Notes: generated from the letters alone by a model not told the origin. A stretch of DNA of 64,000 bases from Artemia franciscana (GCF_032884065.1 NC_088873.1:36381823-36445822), one strand, 5' to 3'; shown: positions 47,961 to 60,290, counted from the first letter of the stretch. Program-made: numbers and translations.

Positions 47961-49740
47961 ACTCAACATGCGCTAGAAATTATAACTTAATACTCTAAGC
48001 CGTTCCTCAGAAATCGCATGAACATAGCGTGTTTTGATTCTATTCAACACCCCCCTCAATATTTCCTGAAAGTAGTAAGTAGAAATGGTCGTAGCCACGA
48101 GCTGTCGCAGTCACAGTCAAATATTGTCGCAGTCAAAGTTGGCACTAGTCGCAGTTGTTATCGCAGTAGTGACCCTGAAATTTTCTAATTTATACCCTTA
48201 GTTGTTCCTAAGATATTACAGGTACGTCTTTTGATAGCCTGGACTCGCATAGTATTTCTTAGTCTATTTTAGGACTCCTTCAACATTCTTTGAAGTTTCA
48301 GGGAATGTTCAGCCTTTCTAGAGAAACTCAGTTTCAAATACTTCCCCTTTTGCCAACGATAAAATCATGTATGTTAACAATGGGCACATTGCATAATTTA
48401 CAACCGCTGCCCACGTTGTTGTGGGAGACAGGGCTTCTCCGGAGCCAGAGTTGTTAACCCTCTTGACTATTTTGAACAAACTCGCTTTTCAGAATTTTAA
48501 TCAGCGTTGGGAAGAAGATGTAAAAGAAAGGAAAATAGGGCTGTTTACTATCCAATTACCGTCCTCAGCATACCCTGAAAGTTTTAACTTAACACACCCA
48601 GCACTTCTTGAGATATTGCTGATGTGTCCATTTGACAACTAGTATGCATTTAGTGTGTTTTGATTTTCGTCAATATCCCCCTCAGAAGTTTCTGAAAGTA
48701 GTTTCACGTAGTCGCAAGTAGTTGTAGTCAAATTCTCAAGTAGTCACAATTGCAAATTGTCGCAGTCGCTTCTAATTGTACTCTCAGTCATATGCAGTCG
48801 CATCACCAGTCTCAGTGGTAGTTGTAGTACAAGTTGGAATAGTAGCCCTGAAAGTATCAAGTTTGTATCCTTAGTCCTTCCTAAATATAGCACATTACGC
48901 CTTTCCGATAGCCTAGATGCACATAGTGTATTCTGATTTAATTAAATATACCCCTCAAGATTGCCCGAATTAAGAATTAATAACCTAATCCTTATTGGAC
49001 ACACCCAGAACCAGACATCTCCATTTCCCAGTAATAAATTCCACATGTGAACCATTGGTAAATTGCAGAATTTGCAGTCCTTGCTCCGCGGGCTGTGATG
49101 GGCATTGTTTTCCAGGAGCTATAGTTATTGAGTCTTTGGACTATTTTGAACAAAATAACTTTTTCAAAATTTTAATCGTTGTTGAAGGGAGGAGTCATCT
49201 AAAAAGAGAAAGATGGGCTGGTTGTCTTCAGGTCATTCTTCAACACCACCCTCAAAATATAAACAAACCCTCAGCCGTTCCTTACATATCGTTGGTACAT
49301 CCTTTTGACAAATGTCATGGAAATAGTATGGCTTGATTTGTTCTACATCCCTCTCAAATTTTTTTGAAAGTATCACCAAATTGAGCCTTTTCTGAGACCC
49401 GAAATCAAACATGCTCCCTTTTTCCAACAAAATAACCTTATATGTAAACAATGAGTAACTTGCATAACTTACAACGTTTGATCTAAGACCTTTGGGGGAT
49501 TACGTCAACCCTGGAAGCAGAGCTATTTGCCTTTTTTCCATTTTGAACAAAATAGCTATCTCAAAATTTTGATCAGATTTCTTTGGGGGAAGGGTAGTTA
49601 AAAACGGTGTGAATGTGGGGCTGGCTGTCCTCTGATTTGTTTTAATTCTTAAGAAGGTGACTAGAGCTTTAAATCTTTAGTCGAAAGATCACCCCGTCAT
49701 GTCTTTCCTGTGACCACCCCTTCGATATGAAGTGGGTCTG
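47961..49740 (+). repeat. Degenerate tandem array related to element A module B
   Basis: About three diverged units. The module B landmarks recur: TTTACAACCGCTGCCC, then TGTTGTGGGAG, then GACTATTTTGAACAAA, then CAGAATTTTAATC near 48400-48510; again near 49065-49180; and ACCTTTGGGGGATTAC ... TTTTGAACAAAATAGC near 49485-49560. The units also carry GTAGTCGCAGTC-like strings at 48080-48180 and 48700-48840. Short frames here are not genes. Confidence 0.65.
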
Positions 49741-50483
49741 GGAAAAAATGATAATAAATGTTAAAATGCAAAATTTGCAATGCAAAAATGATAAAATGAT
49801 AATAAGAGATAAAAGCGGTTATACAGGAAATAAGAAATAGATAATATGATTCTGTCTACAGCATCTCCCCTTTCCATTATGAATTATGTATGTGAAAATT
49901 AATTATAAATTATGAATTATGTCCCCTTCTAATTATGAATTAACAAACTTCAGTTTTCTTTATTGCCTTGTATAGGCCTGCCCGCTACCAACGTTGACCT
50001 TCGCTTGTTTGATTTATCGTGGGTTTAAATTGGCATATTAATTTTAGTCATGATTGAAGGGTCAAGAAAGGTAAAACTGAGCTCTTTAGTGGAACTTTTC
50101 GCAAAATTTTTTGCTTGAAACTGTTAGTATAGAATAAACAGCGATGACGTTGACGTTTTTTGAAGTGATTTTTACATGGTGGAGCTCTGGTAATATACCG
50201 TTTTAATCCTTTTAGCAGGCTGGTAGTTATAAACACCGATAGGAAGGGGAACATACCAAAAATTTACCTCTCCCCCTATTTTATAAGACCAGAAGTGGGT
50301 AAACGTGGAATCAGGAGGAGGGCACCTTGGTGCCGTCCTTAAGTACGTTCCGGGTAAATTATAAGCTGTGGCAATAAACTTTACAGAGACTCTTAATCTG
50401 GCATTTATACAGGGATATTCATCGGGTAAACATCTTGGGGGGGGGGGAATTTTCCCCTAGATTCTGAATGGTAAAATTCTAGA
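49741..50483. other. Unassigned sequence with ATGATAA repeats
   Basis: AAAATGATAA-like repeats lie at 49745-49810 and AATTATGAATTA repeats at 49870-49945. A G-run is at 50437-50446. No gene seen. Confidence 0.3.
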
Positions 50484-50912
50484 CAGGCTATTTTTTGCTA
50501 TCTTGATTAGGCTAGGAAAATGAAAATCTCAGGGATGGATCAAAAGACTAGAGTATGTCCAGGGAAGGTATTTTGAAGTACCTACCTCCACTCCTTCTCC
50601 TTCTAAAGGGCACTGATCTTTGATGACCTTCAAAAATGTTCCTTTTTTAAAAGCAAAACCTTGCAAAATAGATCTTTTGCTTAAATAAAGTGCAAGAAAT
50701 ATACTTTCAGCGTCACAACTTTGCTATATCCCAATTTATGAGATTTCAAAGATCTGCAAACACATTCCTTAAATTTAGAAAAAAACATTGGTATGGCTGA
50801 AACTTTCCTCAAATAACAGGAATGGTATTTTTAGCACCAAAACCAGATAAAAAGAAACTGAAAATTAAGGTATAATGTTGTTTCGTCAAAATTCCAATAG
50901 GTAAGACCTGTC
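50484..50912 (+). mobile_element. Truncated copy of the TGGTAAAATTC-ended MITE
   Basis: Starts near TGGTAAAATTCTAGA (about 50470-50484) and follows the element at 5452 through CCAGGGAAGGTATTTTGAAG, AACCTTGCAAAATAGATC and GTAAGACCTGTCA. The right terminal repeat is missing. Confidence 0.75.
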
Positions 50913-51066
50913 ACCGACGATACTGCAACTAACGCGGCCTTTTCAAAACCTTAATGGCCTTCCTGTGGGAAACTGTAAGCCATTAGTAAGCGAAAAGAAT
51001 AGCAAACAAAATTCCCCCTGGTTGGTGAAATTGCTTGGAACCACCAAAAGGAACAGAAATCTGTCG
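50913..51066. other. Unassigned sequence
   Basis: Short spacer between the MITE and the direct repeat; nothing recognised. Confidence 0.25.
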
Positions 51067-51384
51067 TTTCACACTATTTTGTAATGTAGTCTCTTTAGTT
51101 TTATGGGATGCAACTACAATAATTGTAACTCGCTTGGATTCTTTCCCCTCTACCTTCACAATAAACTTTTTCAATTAGATTAATTGGATTCATAAATGAG
51201 GGGGGTGTATCCTCCAGAAAACTGAAAATTTAACATTTTCGTAAATTGATTTATTTTCTATATAATCTGTTGGCTCACTCTTAATAATTCGACTCACAAT
51301 ATTTTATAATAATATTCTCTTTAGTTTTATGGGATGCAACTGTAATAATTGTAACTCGCTTGGATTCTATCCCCTCTATCGATA
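51067..51384. repeat. Pair of direct repeats of about 85 bp
   Basis: 51072-51152 and 51305-51384 share CTCTTTAGTTTTATGGGATG and ATAATTGTAACTCGCTTGG with only a few changes. They are separated by about 150 bp. Their origin is unknown. Confidence 0.75.
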
Positions 51385-52750
51385 GTCACGTTGATCTTCC
51401 GGCCTTGGCCAGTTTGATTAGTGCTATTTTTTTTTATAGTTTTCTCAACATTTTCTATACAGCTTTCATGTTTTAGTGTTTTTTTTTTTTTCAATTTTGG
51501 CCTCCTTCGAAAAACAATTACCGACCAATGCCAAAATAGCTTTCTAGATATGCACTAGACTTCTGACACATTATTGTTTAGCCATTTTTTTTAGCGACGG
51601 ATACAAGAGGGAGAGATAGAATAAGCTGCTTTCTTACTATAATATATATATATATATATCATGTTAGAATGTATATTATTACTATGTAATTTTACTATAA
51701 AAGCACAGGTTTACGTGACATTTGGTTATTATCATCAATACTCTTTTGCATTAAATTAATTGTTTTCAAATGGAGGTGAATATCAGCGTCAAATTTGAAA
51801 CGAACTTAAACTTTCCCATCGTCTTCAATAGCTTGTGTATCATAATCACAGTAGTCTTATGAATGCAGTATAGAGCTAATGACGGCCCATAGTAACTTAA
51901 ATAAGATGCACAAAAAAATTTCTAAGAAACTGTCTAATGAACAAAAAATTGCAATCGACAACTGAACAGTAAATTTTAGATAAAATATTTTTTTAGAATT
52001 TTAAAAAAAAATCATGAAACTCCTTTAATGCCAAATATAAATCAAAAGATATATCCATTATCAAAACTCTTATCGAGAGGTGTAGAGTCTCTATCTTAAG
52101 AACTAACGTAAATTTTATGTGTCTTTTTCCTTCCGTGGCCTGTTATTTTGAAACAGTGCTCGTAGAATATCGGGAGTGGGTTTGTTTGAACGGAAATTAA
52201 AATTTCTAGTTCATTTTTTATGTTATTACGGAGATTGTGCCACATAAATGCGGATTTTATCCCATTTTATGCCAACGTAAAAACAATTTTTGGCAAATTA
52301 AAGCCAAAATACCAATTTATGCAAATTCTAACCTTACCACTTACCACACAAAAACTTGCTTCTGAATGTTTCATTGCCAAAATTCGTAACTGTACTCTTG
52401 CAGTCACCTATCTTTAAAAAAAATGATAAAAATCACCCTTTAGCCTGGGAAGTTCTGGTTTGTCTTCTTTTTTCCTGAAGGGACTGTAAAGAATCATTAG
52501 TACACTGGTTATAATGGAACATGCATTACTATAAACCATTCTTACATTATTATGTTGGAAGATGGGAAAAAGAAGAAGTGCATAAGGGTCAGAGACTCGT
52601 TTTCCTGTTCTTTGTGAGTAAAGTGAACAGAAGAAAGTGAGTTTTGACTGTATCTGCAAGGTTTAAAAGATGAATCTTGGCTGAAAATCTCCGAAACATG
52701 TTCTGAATATGTCAATCTCTGTTTTGAGAAAAGTAGAACATTATTATTAA
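51385..52750. other. Unassigned AT-rich sequence
   Basis: A short (TA)n tract is at 51640-51659. No gene recognised. Confidence 0.3.
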
Positions 52751-52896
52751 GGCCATATCCAGGGGTTTCGAGTTAGGGGGTTGTACCCTCCCCGTAATGT
52801 TTTGTCCGAATCGTAAAAAATGAATATAAACAAATTTTGATGAATTTGTTTTTTGTACCCCCGTACCCCGGAAAAATATCTTGGATACGACCCTCA
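52751..52896. mobile_element. Possible 146-bp MITE
   Basis: The left side reads GGCCATATCCAGGGG, and the complement of the right side reads GGGTCGTATCCAAG, an imperfect inverted repeat sharing TATCCA. The interior is C- and G-run rich. No target duplication was found. Confidence 0.4.
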
Positions 52897-53283
52897 TTAT
52901 TGCTAACAACTATCTAACACGTTTTGATTATTGTTGAAATATTAATTCTCAGTGAAATTTTCGATTATAACTATGACTGTTCAAAGACTTCGAACACGCA
53001 AATCTGCAAACAAACATCTTGATTTCTTGTAGAAAATTTTAACTTAACCGGTTTTTTTCTAGTTCTTTAGAATAAGAATTTGATAACGACAGATTGATCC
53101 TTATTATCTGTGTGTTTACATATATATCTATTGATTAAGCAGTTATTCATTTGGAAACTTCGAAAATTTAAAATTTTGATACTTAATCTACGATCGGTAG
53201 CTAGATGTTTAAGAAGGTGAAACTATAGTTGAATTCCTGTTGAAATTTTTTTGGATTGGAGTAGTTACTAATTCTGTTTCTAG

Positions 53284-53342
53284 ACTAAAAGGAATGAAGG
53301 GAGAAAATAATCAAGGATTTGTTTTAGATGAACCAGCTAAAG
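53284..53342 (+). CDS. Candidate internal exon, about 20 codons
   Basis: An acceptor (TTCTGTTTCTAG to 53283) precedes 59 bases that read LKGMKGENNQGFVLDEPAK in one frame, followed by AAAG|GTAATTT. The other frames have stops. No family is recognised, and it may not belong to the same gene as the exon at 44965. Confidence 0.3.
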
Positions 53343-53767
53343 GTAATTTAAATATTCGTTGTTAAAGGTATTTAAGAGAAATTTTGAGTCCGTATAGACT
53401 TAAAAAGTACAAGTAGTAAAAATCGTTTGAACACCTTTGAAGTTTAAGTGATTGATTCCTTAGAAATTCCCACTAGATTATTTTCTATAAATTTTACCAG
53501 TACCTTATTAGTGTATATGGTATGTATGGCTAGCTTCGGTGAAAAGAAAACCAAATTTTACAAGTCAAATTATAAAATATCCGTGATCGGAAACTGTAAG
53601 AAGTCGTATTTTAACGCAATATTTCCATGAATAAAAAGACAGACATTTGTTGCTTATTTTAAAGATTTAAAAAGTATGTTTTTACTTATTCTACGGAGGA
53701 TAAACATAAATTAAGAACTTGTAGATTGAAAGATTTTTTTTTTATGTCTGATCAGTCTTTTCGTAGA
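53343..53767. other. Unassigned sequence before element A
   Basis: No feature recognised. If the candidate exon is real this is intron. Confidence 0.25.
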
Positions 53768-54067
53768 TTACATAAAAAAAAACTAGTTTTTTTAACTGAA
53801 AGTAAGGAGCGACATTAAAACTTAAAACGAACAGAAATTACTCCGTATATGAAATAGATTGTTCCCTCCGCAATCCCTCGCTCTTTACGCTAAAGCTTTT
53901 AATTGTTTTAAAAAGCAGAATTGTGGCAAAGAGTCAAACTTTAGCGTAAAGAGCGAGGGATTGCGGAGGGAACAATCTATTTCATATACGGAGTAATTTC
54001 TGTTCGTTTTAAGTTTTAATGTCGCTCCTTACTTTCAGTTAAAAAAACTAGTTTTTTTTTTATGTAA
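53768..54067. repeat. Element A palindrome, full-length copy
   Basis: A 300-bp inverted repeat from TTACATAAAAAAAAACTAG to its complement ending ATGTAA. Arms are about 130 bp, spacer about 40 bp (AATTGTTTTAAAAAGCAGAA region). Copy-specific bases (AAATAGATTGTTCCCTCCGC) are present in both arms. Confidence 0.93.
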
Positions 54068-54486
54068 TTTCTGAACGTTTTTGAATTAATGTATGTTTGA
54101 TTTTGACTCTCCACACGTAAACTATTCAAATGAAATTTGCATATTAATTCCTTTTTTGGCTAAATGGCTTTCTCTTAGTTTTCATCATACGATTTTGAGA
54201 AATATGGGATGGGGAAGGAGGCCTAGTTGCCATGCAATTTTTCCGTTACATAAAAAGGCAACTATTAATTTTAATTTTAACGAATTTTTTTATTAGCAAA
54301 AAATATACGTAACTTTAGAATTAACTTACGTAACAAACTTTTATATTCTTTAATTATTATTATGTATATGAGGGGGTTTGTACCCTCGTTAATACCTCGT
54401 TCTTTACACTAAATCGTAAGTTTTGTCCCAATTCTTTAAGAATGACCCCTGAATCAGAAAGGCCGTAGAATAAATAGTTGAAATTA

Positions 54487-54564
54487 CTAAAAATACTTTA
54501 GCATAAAGAGCGAGGTAATTATCTCCTCCTAAATACCTCGCTCTTTATGCTAAAGTATTTTTAG
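54487..54564. repeat. Second hairpin of element A, full-length copy
   Basis: A 78-bp inverted repeat with 31-bp arms that are essentially perfect and contain TTTAGCATAAAGAGCGAGG. It is the same as at 30040-30117. Confidence 0.9.
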
Positions 54565-55123
54565 AATCCCTCATATGCGTAATAATCTCTGTTCGTTTTA
54601 AGTTTCAATGCTGCTTCTTCCTTTCATTTGAAAAAACGTTTTCATGTTTATTTTTCATTGTTTTCTTATAGTAATGCTAGAGAATCCTGCGCCCTTTTCA
54701 TTGAATTTTTCTTCCCCCATGACAGATTCCTCCAAGGAAAGATTGGCCAACATAGCCCCCTCTCCTCAGCCCCACCCCCAAACAAAATAAAATCCCCCTG
54801 AAAACGTCTGTACACTTCCCAATAACCATTACTATATGTAAACACTGGTCAAAGTTTGTAACTTGCAGCCCCTCCCCCAGGGATTGTTGGGGAGTAAGTC
54901 TTCCCCAAAGACATAGTTATTATGGTTTTCAACTATGCTGAACAAAATGGCTATCTCAAAATTTTGATCCGTTGACTTTGGGAAAAAAATGAGCGTGGGA
55001 GGGGGCCTAGATGCCCTCCAATTTTTTTGGTCACTTAAAAAGGGCACTAGAACTTTTCATTTCCGTTAGAATGAGCCCTCTTGTGACATTCTAGGACCAC
55101 TTGGTCGATACGATGACCCCTGG

Positions 55124-55178
<55 letters not shown>
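55124..55178 (+). repeat. 55-base poly-A tract inside element A
   Basis: An uninterrupted A-run followed by (AAAC)n. Other copies have short, interrupted A-rich sequence at the same place (near 30670, 31890 and 42510), so this is a copy-specific expansion. Confidence 0.95.
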
Positions 55179-55179
<1 letters not shown>

Positions 55180-55566
55180 AAAACAAACAAACAAACAAAC
55201 AAATAAACACGCACCCGTGATTTGTCTTCTGGCAAAAAATACAAAATTCCACATTTTTGTAGATAGGAGCTTGAAACTTCTACAGTAGGGTTCTCTGATA
55301 CGCTGAATCTGATGGTGTCATTTTCGCTAAGATCCTACGACTTTTAGGGGGTGTTTCCCCCTATTTTCCTAAATAGGGCAAATTTTCTCAGGCTCGTAAC
55401 TTTTGATGGGTAAGACTAAACTTGATGAAACTTATATATTTAAAATCAGCATTAAAATGCGATTCTTTTGATGTAGCTATTGATATCAAAATTCAATTTT
55501 TTAGAGTTTTGGTTACTATTGAGCCGGGTCGCTCCTTACTACAGTTCGTTACCACGAACTGTTTGA

Positions 55567-58060
55567 AACTCAGAAAATTAAATCATTCGATTGGAAATTG
55601 AAAGCCCCGTTGCCCTTTTTAATGGTCTAAAGTGACTGGAGGACAACCAGCCCTTCACACCGACCATTTTCCCAAACCCATACAATTAAAATTTTGAGAT
55701 AGCCATTTTGTTCAGCATAGTTGAAAGATCCAAAAATTAGTCTTTGAGGATTAAAATCCCCCCAAAGCCCTCAGGGCAAGGGTTGTAAGTTATACCCTAG
55801 GGGCATATAAGGTTCTTATAGAAAGTGAGTAACCAGGGCACTTCGTATAGAAGGAGTTGTCGTAGAAACTTTGAATGGGGCTCATTCGATTAGAAATTGC
55901 AATATCTAGTGCCCCTTTTAAAAGTCGGAAGTGATAAGAGGGCAACCAGACCCCCACCGTCCATCATTCCGCCAAGAAATCCAATCAAAATTTTGAGATA
56001 GCAATATTGTTCAGCTTAGTTGAAAGGTCCAGTAATTATGTGTTTGAAGATGACACCGCCCTCACAGCCCTCAAGGGAAGGGTTGTAAGCTATGTCCCAG
56101 GGGATATAGCATTGTTATGTAAAGAGTGGTCGTGTAAACTTTGGAGGGGGCTCATTGTATTGGAAATCAGAAGTTCTGGTGCTCTTTTTAAGAGTCAAAG
56201 TGTTGTAGGTGAAGTACCCCCCTTATGTTCTATTTTTCCCAAATAAATTCGAGAGAAAGTTCGGGATAGCCATTTGTTCAAAAACAGTCCAAAGATCACA
56301 GGCAGTGCAATAGAGTTGCCTAAGTAAAGAGTAATGCGGGCCCTATGTGCTATTTATTTTATTATTATTTGTTTTGTTTTTTTCTTGTTTTTTTTTTTTA
56401 GACCAGGGCACTTTGTATTGAAGGAGTTGCCAAAGAAGCTTCGAAAGAGATTCATTTCATTGGAAATTGAAGGATCTAGTGCCTTTTTTAATAGTCAAAG
56501 GTCATTGGAGGGAAAATAGCCCCCCAAGCCCATCTTTTCCCCAAACGCATCCCATCAAAATTTTGTAATTGTAATTTTGTTCAGTGTAGTTAAAAGGTCC
56601 GCAAAATATATGCTTTAGGATGACAACTCATCCACAGCCCTCAGGGAAAGAGCTGTAAGTTATGCCCCGGGGGATATAAGGTTTTATAAAGAGGGTGTTA
56701 GTAAAAACCTTGGAGGAGAATATTTGAATTTGTAATCGGAAGTTCTAATGCTCTTTTTAAGATCCAAAGTGATCGGAGGGCAGCTACTCCCCCCACACGT
56801 CATATTTTCCCGAAATACGTCTGATAGAAAGTTCGGGATAGCCATTTGTTCAAATATAGTCCTAAGATCATAGACAGCGCAGTTGCACTGCCTAAGTAAA
56901 GAGCCATGCGAGCACAATTTATTAATTTTTATTTCTTCGTATACCAGGGCACTTCATGTAGAACATGTTGTAGTAGAAAGGCTTTTTGAATTGGAAATTG
57001 CAAGTTCTATTAGCCTTTCTAATAGTCAAAAGTAATTGAAGGGCAGCTGGCCCCCCTGCCCACACCCTTTATTTCCCCAAACACATCAAATCAAAATTTT
57101 AAGATAGCCATTTTGTTCAGCGTAGTTGAAAGGTCCAGTCTTTTATAGTTCCCACCAAAGCCCTTGTGGTGATGGTTGTGAGTTATGCCGCCGGGCCATA
57201 TAAGTTATTTTGAAAAGGGTAGTCGGAGGGGGGGGGGGCTTATCGCATTGAAAATTGAAAGTTATAGACCCATTTTTGATAGTTGTGCATTACTAGTACT
57301 ACTACAACTACCGCCACTACTACTACTTCCATTACTACTACTACATCCACAATACAACATTTCATATTTTGAGGGAAATTTCGATCAAAAGACACTATGT
57401 GCATGTACACTATCAAAAGAGCGTATCACAAGAATGTACTTGAGCATTAAGTTGGAAATTTCATAAAATGCTTAAACGGGATGATCAATTGAGCAAAAGG
57501 CAATATGTGCATGCTTCTACGAATGCTACTACCGCTGCTACATTTACAACTACTACTGCTACTACCTCAACTACTACCTCTGTTGCAACTACTTGTAAGG
57601 TTAAGAGCATTAAGATGAAAAGCATTAAGAGCATTAGCAACAGCGGCCAATTGTAAATTGGAACTTCCAGGACTTGATAAGAATGATGCTCAAATCACCA
57701 AGAGGCAATACAAATACTATAAATACTACCATTACAGTTACTGTAAAATGAAGCTAAGGATATTAAGCTGAAACTTTTAGGGAACGTTAAGGGAATTTTC
57801 CATTAAAAGAAAAAACTGTGCCTGCAGGTTTTCCAAAGAGTATATAAGCAACATCATGGACAGCTCCACTCTAAAATAACTAGAAATACCATTGAAACTT
57901 TTAAAGGAGCTAATTCAGTTAAAGATTAAAAGTTCTAGAGCCTGTTTTAAGAGTTAAAAAAATTAGAGGGCAAGCAGCCCTCCTCCCAAGCCTTTCATTC
58001 TCCAAACAAACCCAAGCAAAATTTTGAGACAGCCATTTTGTTCAGCAAAGTAAAACAGTC
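55567..58060 (-). repeat. Array of inverted module B units
   Basis: Six units, plus an outlier, have GATAGCCATTTTGTTCA-like anchors at about 55692, 55992, 56262, 56557, 56832, 57095 and 58022. They are the reverse complement of module B in element A (AGGGCA, TCACTT/AAGTGA, TTTTGAGATAGCCA, GGTTGTAAGTTA). Two unit types alternate from 55992 on: one with AAAATTTTGAGATAGC, one with AAGTTCGGGATAGCC, at about 565 bp for a pair. Between 57290 and 57600 lie ACT-rich triplet tracts. No gene is supported. Confidence 0.8.
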
Positions 58061-58395
58061 CAAACAATCCTAGAGAAGCTCTGTCTCTGGGATAGTGGGT
58101 ATGTCAACCTCCCACAATCATGTAAATAGAACATTATGCTTTAAAACTAAAGTTTACTTTAAAACTAAATCAAAAGGCACTGCGTGTAAAGTTGCCAATA
58201 AGAAACCTTAACAGTATATCGAGAACAACTGAGGTTATTAGTGTGAAACTTTGGGGCTATTGCTATTACTAATTACTAATTACTATTACTAGCTTTGGCT
58301 ATTGGCAAGTATAATAACTAAGTCCTTGGAGATGACACGACCCCTAGAACTACTGAAGGTAGGGCTTCAAGTTATGAAATTTGCCAGTTTACAGA
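58061..58395. other. Unassigned sequence
   Basis: Contains a short TACTAATTACTATTACTA repeat near 58264-58292; otherwise nothing recognised. Confidence 0.3.
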
Positions 58396-59400
58396 TTTTG
58401 TTATAGGGAAGTGTACCGACATTTTCAGGAGAGGGAAGATTTTCTGGGAAGTATTTTTTACGGTGAGAATTTCCCATTGGAATGGAAATTTCTGGGTAGA
58501 AGTTTCCAAGGGAAATGTTACACGAAATTTTACAAGGGGAGATTTGGCTGACTTTGTATCCGAAATTCATTTTATTTGCCTTATTTTCTCGTTTGTGACC
58601 CCATTTCACATATGGAAATGCTTTGGGGGAAGGATTCGGGTGGAATTTTCAGCGGAGTTGGAGTTATCTGGTGGATTCCTTATGTGGAAGGGGGGGGGAC
58701 GGGTTTTTGCCTACGGGAGAAATTGTCCATGGGGAAATATTACCAGGAGAAATTCTCCATCGGGAAACTTTCTGCGGGAAAAACTTTCCATTGTGGGAAC
58801 ATTTTCCATACAGGAAATGGGGGAGGCACGTTGGTTTCCTCCTTGACCTTAAAAAGGATCAGTAATTAAATAAAACAAGTACTTCTTCAAATGAAAGTAT
58901 GCTAAGGAGTACTGTTCAGGCGGAATCGTAAGCAAGAAATTTTCTGGGGAGAATTGACAGCGAGGATGGAATTGTCCGAGGGTGATTTTGTGGCGGAAGA
59001 ACATGACATGAGAGTAGCTTTCCATGGCATAATTTTTCATCAGGGGATTTTCCACAGAGGGGATATTCCACCAGGTGGATTTCCTGGGATTATTTGAAAT
59101 ACGAACAGAAATTAAGTATAAACAAATTCTACTGAAAGTAAAGAGCAACTTTAAAACTTGAAGCGGAAAGAAATTTGTATACGAGGGGGCTTCCCCCTCC
59201 TCAATGCCCTGGTGTTTACACTAAAGTTTGAGTTTTCAGTTCTTTAAGAACGATTTCTGAAACACTAGGGCTATATAATTAGAATCAGAACCTCTTTTGA
59301 AATCTCTTTAAAAAACCTTAGCGTGAAGCCCACGGAATAATTTCTGTTCGTTTTAGGTTTTGATGTTGCTCCATACTTTCAGTAGAAAAGAACTTGTTTT
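58396..59400 (+). repeat. GGGAAATTTTCC-rich module joined to a decayed element A arm
   Basis: Diverged copy of 14300-15200 in the same orientation: short strings such as GGGAAATT and GGAAATTTTC to about 59100, then AAAGTAAAGAGCAACTTTAAAA and ACTAAAGTTTGAG, and a mirrored end with AATTTCTGTTCGTTTTAGG and TTGCTCCATACTTTCAGTAG (59338-59385). The overlapping plus-strand frames at 58463-58869 result from the low-complexity composition. Confidence 0.65.
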
Positions 59401-60182
<782 letters not shown>

Positions 60183-60290
60183 TAGTATCAAATGCCACGT
60201 ATCACCAGAGTCCATTGTACATGATTTGACAGTAGCTTCGAGAAAGTCCTTGCATATGGCTATCATTTTAGCTGTACATCTCTTGTTCAG

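Larger units (their letters stand above)
53768..55566 (+). mobile_element. Element A, best full-length copy
   Basis: About 1.8 kb in order: long palindrome (53768-54067), spacer with GATTTTGAGAAAT, internal TACGTAACTT segment, single core motif near 54395, second hairpin (54487-54564), module B (about 54800-55075), a 55-base A-run (55124-55178), ACGCACCCGTGATTTGTC, TCTGATACGCTGAATC, GCCGGGTCGCTCC, and the terminal hairpin CAGTTCGTTACCACGAACTG (55542-55561) then TTTGA. No protein is encoded. The first and last blocks share the string GGAGCGAC/GTCGCTCC. The class is not established; a 3' hairpin and internal repeats recall Helentron-derived elements, while the 5' palindrome recalls foldback elements. 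Confidence 0.88.

Noticed and set aside
55047-55254. Phenylalanine-rich protein frames on the minus strand
   Set aside because: They arise from the A-run inside element A.
58463-58869. Three overlapping plus-strand frames of 80-127 codons
   Set aside because: The sequence is a low-complexity GGGAAATTTTCC-type repeat with a related copy at 14300-14950 that lacks the frames.
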